Positions 18,562 to 25,403 of a DNA stretch of 64,000 nt are shown here, in pieces. The stretch comes from Pseudoalteromonas aurantia 208 (lineage in GTDB: Bacteria > Pseudomonadota > Gammaproteobacteria > Enterobacterales > Alteromonadaceae): contig NZ_AQGV01000012.1 in NCBI RefSeq assembly GCF_014858725.1, positions 2,356,001-2,420,000 on the forward strand, given 5' to 3'. Every line of letters starts with the position of its first letter. Within the stretch, counting starts at the first letter, position 1. The position numbers were made by a program, and so were the translations under genes. The notes under the pieces are model-generated. The model had not been told where the DNA came from. It saw nothing but the letters and a program-made list of their open reading frames with translations, and ran no database searches.

Positions 18562-19932
18562 TTAGCGGTATATTTGCTCCGCCCACTTAGTTAAGCCCGC
18601 TGTAACGCTGCCAAAGTTATCACCATTAAGCATAGGAATATTGCCCAATGCTTGTTGAAGCTTCGCTTTCAAAAGAGGTGACTGTGCACTGCCGCCAGTT
18701 AAGTAGATTACATCAGGTTGAGTATTTGCATCACGAATTGCTTGTTTTGCAAGCGTACAAATCTGCAATAAACTATCATCAATCGATTCCGCTAACTCAT
18801 TAACCGATATCTTTTGACTAAGTGCACGCTCTATAAAACTTAAGTTTGCCTCAAAGTGTTCCGTTTCAGACAACGCTATTTTCCCCAGCTCTCCTTGCCT
18901 AACAATTTGATGTCCCAGCTTTTGCTGTTGTACTGACACTAATCGAGCCAGCTTGTCCGGCTCCGATACATCTCGAAGCATCGCTTCTAAAGAGCGCGCA
19001 TTAACGTTGCTATAGAAGTCAGTTTGCAAGTGTAAATCATTAATTTTACATGCTTGCCAAAAAGGTTGGTTAGGCATAGGTAAGCCTGATCTAAGCGTAC
19101 TTCCAAGCCCACACAATGGCATTAATGTATGATAAGACAGTGCTATATCTAAATCATTGCCGCCAATACGTTTTCCACTGTGTGACAAAAAGTCCTGATC
19201 ACGAATACTTTTCCCTCGGTAGCTTGGTCCCATTTGGACAAATGAACAATCACTCGTCCCGCCGCCAATATCCACGACCAATACTTTTTTATCTTCAGTC
19301 AGAGAGGTTTCATAATCGATACCAGCGGCCAAAGGTTCAAACAAAAAGTCAACCTCACAAAAACCGGCGCGCTTTGCTGCGGTCGTCAAAATAGCCGTCG
19401 CTTGTTGGTTGCTTTGCTCTCCACCGATGGCTTGAAAATTAACAGGCCGACCTATCACTGTATGCGTCAGAACATAGCCTAACTGTTGCTCCGCACGGTG
19501 TTTAATTTGCATTATCATCGCGGTAGCAATATCTTCGAAAAATGCAATTTGCTGTGCTTTTAATCCAACCGCACCAAAGAATGATTTCGGCGACTTAACA
19601 AAATAACCCTCTTCAGGAAAATCAATATACTCAGTAATCGCTGCAGAGCCAATAGCCAAACCCGATTCTGCTTGGGTTAAACCTAGATCACGTCGAATAG
19701 CAGGCACCGAACGTAAAGTATTTGCGCGCTCTAAACAATACTGCTCAGCCTCACTAACACTGCGTTGTTGCAATTGCTTTGCAACGTAGTCAATAACCAA
19801 TGCATTGTGTTGTGCATATAAAGTCGATGGCAAGTATGTCCGATTTGATTCTAAGTTCACCAATTTAACATCATGATTGGCCATTATACCCATCGCACAA
19901 TTTGAACTACCGTAATCAAAACCAACTATCAT
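18562..19932 (-). CDS. yegD: Hsp70-like ATPase YegD
   Basis: 456 residues from ATG at 19932 (MIVGFDYGSSN); the frame extends upstream to 19971 but those 13 residues are not family-like. The actin/Hsp70 ATPase blocks are present: GFDYGSSNCAMG (phosphate 1), VVDIGGGTSDCS (phosphate 2), KRIGGNDLDIAL and YLTGGSAQSPL (adenosine). It matches E. coli YegD over its whole length, including VKSPKSFFGA and VIGRPVNFQ. YegD lacks most of the substrate-binding domain of DnaK and its role is unproven. It is the last gene of a minus-strand run; a 52-base gap separates it from the DNA ligase gene. Confidence 0.93.
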   Translation of the reverse strand: MIVGFDYGSSNCAMGIMANHDVKLVNLESNRTYLPSTLYAQHNALVIDYVAKQLQQRSVSEAEQYCLERANTLRSVPAIRRDLGLTQAESGLAIGSAAITEYIDFPEEGYFVKSPKSFFGAVGLKAQQIAFFEDIATAMIMQIKHRAEQQLGYVLTHTVIGRPVNFQAIGGEQSNQQATAILTTAAKRAGFCEVDFLFEPLAAGIDYETSLTEDKKVLVVDIGGGTSDCSFVQMGPSYRGKSIRDQDFLSHSGKRIGGNDLDIALSYHTLMPLCGLGSTLRSGLPMPNQPFWQACKINDLHLQTDFYSNVNARSLEAMLRDVSEPDKLARLVSVQQQKLGHQIVRQGELGKIALSETEHFEANLSFIERALSQKISVNELAESIDDSLLQICTLAKQAIRDANTQPDVIYLTGGSAQSPLLKAKLQQALGNIPMLNGDNFGSVTAGLTKWAEQIYR

Positions 19933-19984
19933 AACAATCTCACAACACAAAAAGGTCGCGCAGAGTAACACACTTATATGCTGA

Positions 19985-20824
19985 TTAAAATGTCGTTTTT
20001 GGCCTTATAAAAACAGCAAATCGCGGTTTACCATACTTAGTAAAACCTTGATGACGAAAGGTCACAATAGTGCCTATTTTTGGAGGGTGTGCTCTTTCAT
20101 TATCGCTCAACCCTGAGCCTATTTTAAACTCAATACCTGAATCAGTTTGGACCAACAGTGCGCCTGTTTTCCCTTTATAGCGGCCCTTACCTGGCAAATG
20201 CGCGATTACTTTGGCTTCGGCATCTTGATAAGGTTTATACTTTAGTAAATTACCACTACGGCCCTGGCTGTGCTTAGCACTGCTCAAATGCAGCATCACC
20301 CCCTCCCCTCCATTACGAATCACTTTATTAAAAAAACGCTCTAATTCACTGTGGATTTCAAATCGATGCTGTATCACTGCTTTTACATGATGCTGTTTAA
20401 TGTTGTCTATTAGATCACTATACGTTTGATACCGCTGACTAAATGGCTGTTCTATATTTGGTGCATCAAAAACCATGTATGTAATTTGGCGCCAATTTTC
20501 GTTATTAGGAACTCTACGGCGTACCAGTGAGCTTACATAAGCAAAATTATTGTAACCAGCCCAAAGCTCACCATCCAGCCAACGCTCAGGAAGTTGATTA
20601 GTAAACCATCGTGGTGCATAAATAATATTACCACCACGTGTTTTGAGCTGTTTCCCATCCCAAATCGCTCTTACACCATCATACTTTTCACTTATATGGT
20701 AAAAGCTAACCGGTAGTTCAGCTTGGTAACGCTTTGCCAACTGTACTGAGGTGGGTAATTCACTGGCTGAAAAACTCGAAAAGGATAGAAATAAAACAAC
20801 CCATAAGATCCTTTTAATACTCAT
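19985..20824 (-). CDS. Lig E-type ATP-dependent DNA ligase with signal peptide
   Basis: 279 residues, start fixed by GGAG before ATG. The first ~20 residues form a Sec signal peptide (ILWVVLFLSFSSFSASE), predicting a periplasmic enzyme. The nucleotidyltransferase motif I is EKYDGVRAIWDG with the adenylated lysine in KYDG, followed by RGG, the WLDGELW motif III, GGEGVML motif IV and LLKYKP motif V. A small OB domain completes the minimal ligase architecture called Lig E. Such enzymes seal nicks with ATP, but why a periplasmic ligase exists is unresolved; DNA uptake or biofilm DNA has been proposed. It follows the HAD gene by 48 bases on the same strand. Confidence 0.93.
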   Translation of the reverse strand: MSIKRILWVVLFLSFSSFSASELPTSVQLAKRYQAELPVSFYHISEKYDGVRAIWDGKQLKTRGGNIIYAPRWFTNQLPERWLDGELWAGYNNFAYVSSLVRRRVPNNENWRQITYMVFDAPNIEQPFSQRYQTYSDLIDNIKQHHVKAVIQHRFEIHSELERFFNKVIRNGGEGVMLHLSSAKHSQGRSGNLLKYKPYQDAEAKVIAHLPGKGRYKGKTGALLVQTDSGIEFKIGSGLSDNERAHPPKIGTIVTFRHQGFTKYGKPRFAVFIRPKTTF

Positions 20825-20872
20825 GTTAGGCTCCTTGCACTTTATGAGAATAAAATTGAAGTGTAGTGTATT

Positions 20873-21532
20873 TTATATAGCAGTTAAAAGCTCAATACGC
20901 TGCCAGGCTTTGAATAAATCCTTTTCTACATAGGTTGCTTTATCGAATTTCTGCGCTTGAGAATGTTTATTTGGCACGACTATGGTACGTAACTGCGCTG
21001 CATAAGCTGAAGAAAGCCCTGTACTTGTATCCTCTATTGCGATTGCCTGTTTCGCCAATTGCTCAGTTAAGGTTAATGCATACAGATATGGCTCTGGGTG
21101 TGGTTTTGGGTAACTAATATCATCTTTGCAAACAATGGCGTTAAAATACTTTAGTAAATCATAATGTTCAAGTACGGGTAAAGCTTCTGAGCGAGTGCTG
21201 CCCGTCACCAAAGCCAATTGAAACTTGTTACTGGCCAACTTTAGTACCTCTTCAGCATAGGCCATTAATGTTGGCTTTATTTCATCAGCCGTCTCAACAA
21301 ATAGACGATTTTTTTGCTCAGCAAGAAATGTACTACTTGGCGCTAAACAGTGCCTTTTCTTCAAAACTTCCGCACTATTTAATGTAGGGACTCCTGAAAA
21401 TTCACGACAAAATTCTAACTCGCTGTAATTTATATCAAATGGTGCAAGAACCTTCATCCAGCTATGATAATGCAACGCCTCCGAATCAACCAAAGTGCCA
21501 TCAAAATCAAATAATATTACTTTAATATCCAT
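20873..21532 (-). CDS. HAD-superfamily phosphatase (beta-phosphoglucomutase-like)
   Basis: 219 residues with AGGAGC before the ATG. HAD motif I is DFDGTLVDSEALHYHSW with the nucleophile and acid Asp; motif II is VTGSTRSEA; motif III Lys is in SYPKPHPEPY; motif IV is IEDTSTGL. The cap between residues ~17 and 85 is the four-helix type of subfamily I, as in sugar-phosphate phosphatases and beta-phosphoglucomutases. Substrate not predictable. It sits between a small conserved protein and the DNA ligase gene in a compact minus-strand cluster. Confidence 0.9.
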   Translation of the reverse strand: MDIKVILFDFDGTLVDSEALHYHSWMKVLAPFDINYSELEFCREFSGVPTLNSAEVLKKRHCLAPSSTFLAEQKNRLFVETADEIKPTLMAYAEEVLKLASNKFQLALVTGSTRSEALPVLEHYDLLKYFNAIVCKDDISYPKPHPEPYLYALTLTEQLAKQAIAIEDTSTGLSSAYAAQLRTIVVPNKHSQAQKFDKATYVEKDLFKAWQRIELLTAI

Positions 21533-21570
21533 ATATGCTCCTTACTCCACTTGATAATCGTCACTTTACA

Positions 21571-21870
21571 CTATTGAGCCAGCCCTGCTGGCGGTTCTGC
21601 ACTTGCCGGGTTTCCCGTTTCAACTTCCACCAGCTCATAGCCTCGCTCTTTACGCGCAACTTTAAGCACAGGCTTATCAAATGCGGATTTTAATCGCTCT
21701 GCATCGTCTTGTAATTCAACCAATGAGCGTCCAAACGGTGCAGCTCCCGTTTCTGACCAATTACTTACTTTACCATTGACGTTATATTCAACTTCGTGAA
21801 TTTGATATAACGCAGGTTCATCTTTTGTTGAATCACAAAAAATAACCCGATAATTCCAAAAACCAGCCAT
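21571..21870 (-). CDS. Small conserved hypothetical protein
   Basis: 99 residues, no signal peptide or transmembrane helix. I do not recognise a named domain. The N-terminal half has a short beta-rich pattern (FWNYRVIFCDS, YQIHEVEYNVNGKV) ending in a Trp-Ser-Glu segment, then a helix (LVELQDDAERLKSAFDKPVL) and a Pro/Ala-rich tail. A purine-rich ribosome site (GAGAGAAAGAG) precedes the ATG. It heads the 21870-18562 minus-strand run and may be co-transcribed with the HAD gene 38 bases away. Confidence 0.7.
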   Translation of the reverse strand: MAGFWNYRVIFCDSTKDEPALYQIHEVEYNVNGKVSNWSETGAAPFGRSLVELQDDAERLKSAFDKPVLKVARKERGYELVEVETGNPASAEPPAGLAQ

Positions 21871-21939
21871 ACTCTTTCTCTCTATATTGCGATATCCGTG
21901 ACTTTATCAGCTCTGTATCACTTTTTCATTACGGATAAT

Positions 21940-21968
21940 AAAAAACCCGCTGAAGTGCGGGCTTTTTT
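21940..21968 (-). terminator. Rho-independent terminator after TonB receptor gene
   Basis: On the minus strand CCCGC, ACTTCA, GCGGG is followed by a T-run; A-rich on the other side, so it may act both ways. It separates the TonB receptor from the next minus-strand unit. Confidence 0.85.
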
Positions 21969-22002
21969 ACTAATCATATAGTACTAAATTACATCAGTGA
22001 AC

Positions 22003-24312
22003 TTAAAAAAAGCGCACTTTAAACTCAGCACCCACAAAACGCTCTTCATTCAACATGCCGGTATTGTTATTAAAATCAACACCACCAATCACTGTTTGCT
22101 CATCGAATAAGTTACGAACGAATACCGATGCTTCATACTCATTATCACCTTCGGCCCATGCATATCCTGCACGAACACCGGTTTCAAACAAAGCATCGCC
22201 TTTAAACTCTACCGATTCATATAAGAAAAAGTTAATTTCACTACGATACGAAACATCACCGTATACGAAGAATTCACCGCCTTCTAACTCTTTTGAATAA
22301 CGTAAGGTTGCATTCGTAATCCACTCAGGTGCATGTGGTAAACTATTACCATCTAGAATTGCACGAGGCTCAGGACCATTAGGACCTTGCACCATATAAG
22401 TCGGATCTGTCACTGTACATTGATTACAAACCGCTACAGCTAAATCATTATCATTTAACTCAGTGTTATTATAGCTCAAGTTAAATGTCGCATTTAATTC
22501 ATCCGTTAGCACCCATTCAGTATCAAGCTCGAAGCCATAGCCTGTGGTTTTATCGGCATTGATTAAGCGGTTAAAGTTAGCCCCACCACCAACAGCCGTT
22601 AACTGCTGATCATTCATTTGGAAGTAAAATACAGTGGCGTTCACACGCCCTTGACCATCTAATACATCTGACTTTATACCAGCCTCAATCGAGTTAATCG
22701 TTTCAGACTCAGCCACTGTCACTTCGTCACCAAATAAAATACGGCCCTGAACACTTGGCGCTCTAAAACCATTGGCAATACGTGCAAACAAATTAATGTC
22801 ATCACTGTACTTATATGCCGCACTTAAGTCCCAGCTTACGTGGCTATCACTTGGATTTGCACGACCTTCTTTAAAATCGGCAGCACCTGTGAATGGTACC
22901 GGTGTTTTAGTACGCTTAGCATAAAATTCTTTTTCATCGTCAGAATAACGAAGGCCTGCTGTGACCTTTAACTTATCCGTAAACGTGTAATCTACAGAAC
23001 CAAACACGGCCCACGCAGACGTATCTTGGTTTTGCACTGCATAACCATTTTGTAATCCATAATTGCGGTTAGCGGCATCATATGCCCCTGTATCAAAGCT
23101 ATAACTTTCAATGGTCAACTCTTCGTCAAATAAGAACACGCCAACTTGATAGTTCACATCACCAGAGAAATTACTTGATAAACGTAACTCTTGAGTAAGT
23201 TGATCGTGATCAGGGATAACATCTGCAGTTTCTGATGAAAATGGAATAACACCTGGTCCCATTGACGGTGCAAATGCATTACCGTAACCACCATCAACAT
23301 CTGCTCTAGAATAAATCTCTGCACTTTCCCATGCTGTAATAGACGTTACTGTATGCTCTTTTAAGTCCCACTCAAGCTTTAAACTAAGACCTTGTGTGTC
23401 AACTTCTTGTGTAGAACGAGAAGCTGCATCATGATAAACCACATCATTATCGTAAAGTGGATTAATGTTATTCGAGCCTTTTTCAATTAAGTTGGCACGA
23501 AACGCTATCGGGCGACCATCTAAGTCACGTACATGATAGTTAAGCAAACCAGTAAAATCGTCACCTTCATACAAGAATTGCACGCGAGCCGCTTTCTCAC
23601 TGTAGCCACCTAAAGAGTTTTCTTTTTCAAACCCAGGCGCTTTAACATCGATATAATCTTCTTTATCTTGCCACAAAACCGATACGCGAGTTGAAATACG
23701 GTCTGTTAAGCCCGTACCAAATGCGCCTTCAAAATCGGTAGAGCCCTTACTGCCATAAGACAAAGCACCATAGGCATCAAATTCTTGACTTGGCTTCACT
23801 GAATCAAACTTAACAAGGCCAGCTGGTGTATTACGACCAAACAAAGTGCCTTGCGGGCCCCTCAATACCTCTACACGTTCGATATCAAAAACAGGGAAAC
23901 CTTTTAAAATAGGGTTTTCTTGCACAACTTCATCCACAACCAAAGACACAGGCTGTGATGCATTCAGATCGAAGTCAGTATTTCCTAAGCCACGAACATA
24001 AAAGCGTGGGAATGTACGACCAAATGAAGATTCAACCGATAAACTCGGGATCTTTGCATTCATAAAACGAATATCCATACCCGCAGAGCTGTATGCATCC
24101 AAGTTATCGCCTTGTAAGGCAGAAACAGATACAGGCACTTCTTGTGCATTTTCAACACGCTTACGCGCAGTGATTTGTATGACTTCTAATTGATTACCTT
24201 TCGCTTGTGAAGCTTCTTCCGCTGCGATAGTAGAAAATGAAGTACCTGCTACAGCAGAGAACAACGTTGCATTAATCAGGGTAGCTAACGTAGATCTTTT
24301 CATTGCTTTCAT
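22003..24312 (-). CDS. TonB-dependent outer-membrane receptor
   Basis: 769 residues with a signal peptide (~1-30, cleavage near IAAEEA). A TonB-box-like EVIQITARKR precedes the plug domain (~45-160), which contains PVSVSAL, YVRGLGN and the VEVLRGPQGTLFGRNTPAG hallmark. The rest is a 22-strand-type barrel ending in Phe (EFKVRFF), as required for Bam-mediated insertion. The ligand is unknown: no siderophore- or sugar-utilisation gene is adjacent. It has its own extended -10 promoter, a ~160-base structured leader and a terminator, so it is an independently regulated single gene. ATG 24303 is an alternative start. Confidence 0.95.
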   Translation of the reverse strand: MKAMKRSTLATLINATLFSAVAGTSFSTIAAEEASQAKGNQLEVIQITARKRVENAQEVPVSVSALQGDNLDAYSSAGMDIRFMNAKIPSLSVESSFGRTFPRFYVRGLGNTDFDLNASQPVSLVVDEVVQENPILKGFPVFDIERVEVLRGPQGTLFGRNTPAGLVKFDSVKPSQEFDAYGALSYGSKGSTDFEGAFGTGLTDRISTRVSVLWQDKEDYIDVKAPGFEKENSLGGYSEKAARVQFLYEGDDFTGLLNYHVRDLDGRPIAFRANLIEKGSNNINPLYDNDVVYHDAASRSTQEVDTQGLSLKLEWDLKEHTVTSITAWESAEIYSRADVDGGYGNAFAPSMGPGVIPFSSETADVIPDHDQLTQELRLSSNFSGDVNYQVGVFLFDEELTIESYSFDTGAYDAANRNYGLQNGYAVQNQDTSAWAVFGSVDYTFTDKLKVTAGLRYSDDEKEFYAKRTKTPVPFTGAADFKEGRANPSDSHVSWDLSAAYKYSDDINLFARIANGFRAPSVQGRILFGDEVTVAESETINSIEAGIKSDVLDGQGRVNATVFYFQMNDQQLTAVGGGANFNRLINADKTTGYGFELDTEWVLTDELNATFNLSYNNTELNDNDLAVAVCNQCTVTDPTYMVQGPNGPEPRAILDGNSLPHAPEWITNATLRYSKELEGGEFFVYGDVSYRSEINFFLYESVEFKGDALFETGVRAGYAWAEGDNEYEASVFVRNLFDEQTVIGGVDFNNNTGMLNEERFVGAEFKVRFF

Positions 24313-24335
24313 GTTGGGTTTTAACCTTTAAATAT

Positions 24336-24441
24336 GCACTCTTATTGTTCAACGGTATGTATGGGCGCCGTATCACGGTGGCGTGGTGCATTCAATTTTT
24401 CGCGTTTTAACGATAAACGCGGACCTCAAGTCCGAGAGTGC
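24336..24441 (-). promoter_or_regulatory. Structured 5' leader of TonB receptor (candidate cis-regulatory RNA)
   Basis: In the minus-strand transcript, GCACTCT (24435-24441) can pair with AGAGTGC (24336-24342), closing a ~106-base region. Inside it are CGGAC/GTCCG (24420-24434) and a perfect 7-bp CGCGTTT/AAACGCG hairpin (24401-24421); the two share one base pair's edge. The rest includes CGCC/GGCG. No known riboswitch motif was recognised. The structure ends 24 bases before the start codon. Confidence 0.4.
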
Positions 24442-24476
24442 AAAGCGGTTTTATGAGGCTGAATGCGACGAGCACA

Positions 24477-24485
24477 ATTATAGCA
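24477..24485 (-). promoter_or_regulatory. Extended -10 promoter for TonB receptor
   Basis: The minus strand reads TGCTATAAT, a perfect -10 with the TG extension. A TTTACA lies 20 bases upstream, too far for a strong -35, which fits an extended -10 promoter. Transcription would start near 24470 and give a leader of about 158 bases. The spacer between this promoter and sixA (to 24804) holds no gene I trust. Confidence 0.55.
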
Positions 24486-24804
24486 GCAATTTATATGTTT
24501 GCTGTAAATTACATCAATAATATTGAACTTTTTTTGCAATTATCGCCACACGAATTCAGACGTTTACAACATTTAGCAACAAAAACCCACAAAAGCAGGA
24601 CATATGTCCTTACTAAAAAGCGCGCTAATATGGTTGTGAATTCATATTTTCTAGGTATTAGGAACAATTTTGGCTATGTTGAATTCGAAGGAAATTTTAC
24701 TCATGAGGAAGCATTCCCTGTTTTGATAATAAACGATCAGGGAATATGAGCAGCTTAGCATTTAGATATAAATAACAATGCGGACACCTGTCCGCTTATG
24801 CATA

Positions 24805-25272
24805 TTATTTTAATGGTGATTGAACTTTAAGTAAGCACCCCTTGTGTGCTTGCTCATCATAATCTATTACAGCAACAGCCGCCGTGTTAAAAATTGGCAT
24901 TTTTCCAGGGCAAAGCTGATCCACGAGGTAGCTCACAATTGGCATGTGCGCCACGATTAACCAAGTATTGTACTGCGGGTGTAAACTTATCAGTGTTTCT
25001 AAATAATCGATTGCAAACGCCGCATCTCCACTTGGTATCACATCTTTGCAGGTTTCATTAAAGCCAACTTGATTTAATGTTAAGACACATTCAGCAGTTT
25101 GCTGGGCTCGTATATAAGGACTTACTAATAGAGCATCAGGCGAATAGTGAGTTTTTAACCACCAGCCCATCTCATGAGCTTGTGCTACCCCTCTTTGAGT
25201 TAATGCTCGCTGTTCATCCATGGCTTGCATTGGTACAGCTTCCCCGTGACGCATTATCAATATTGTTTTCAT
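24805..25272 (-). CDS. sixA: Phosphohistidine phosphatase SixA
   Basis: 155 residues from ATG at 25272, preceded by GGAGTG; an upstream extension to 25332 is rejected for lack of a site and family match. The histidine phosphatase motif RHGEA (residues 8-12) supplies the catalytic His, and VAHMPIVS the second His. Length fits E. coli SixA (161). SixA removes phosphate from histidine phosphotransfer proteins or the nitrogen PTS. It is convergent with nothing and divergent from the M16 protease gene. A GCGGAC/GTCCGC hairpin at 24780-24795 may end its transcript, though the T-tract is poor. Confidence 0.92.
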   Translation of the reverse strand: MKTILIMRHGEAVPMQAMDEQRALTQRGVAQAHEMGWWLKTHYSPDALLVSPYIRAQQTAECVLTLNQVGFNETCKDVIPSGDAAFAIDYLETLISLHPQYNTWLIVAHMPIVSYLVDQLCPGKMPIFNTAAVAVIDYDEQAHKGCLLKVQSPLK

Positions 25273-25381
25273 AACACTCCTGAGTATCGTCAATAAAAAT
25301 TTGTCTACCGTCGCAGTAGCTAAATACCTCATTTGTTCGCTATATTAAAACAAACATTAGATAAACATGAAATGAATTCGC

Positions 25382-25403
25382 GTTCAAACACTTATGTTTG
25401 AAC
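25382..25403. promoter_or_regulatory. Perfect 9-bp inverted repeat at the M16 protease start
   Basis: GTTCAAACA, CTTA, TGTTTGAAC. It overlaps the most upstream possible start codon (TTG 25398) of the protease gene and lies in the sixA/protease divergent spacer. It may be an operator or a translation-controlling hairpin. Confidence 0.45.

Noticed and set aside
24313..24480. Cobalamin or TPP riboswitch upstream of the TonB receptor
   Set aside because: No B12-box or THI-box core was found despite a GCCACCGTG segment; only generic stems are visible.
24438..24749. 103-codon plus-strand ORF upstream of the TonB receptor
   Set aside because: Its start region overlaps the extended -10 promoter of the TonB receptor, it lacks a ribosome site, and its sequence matches no family I know.
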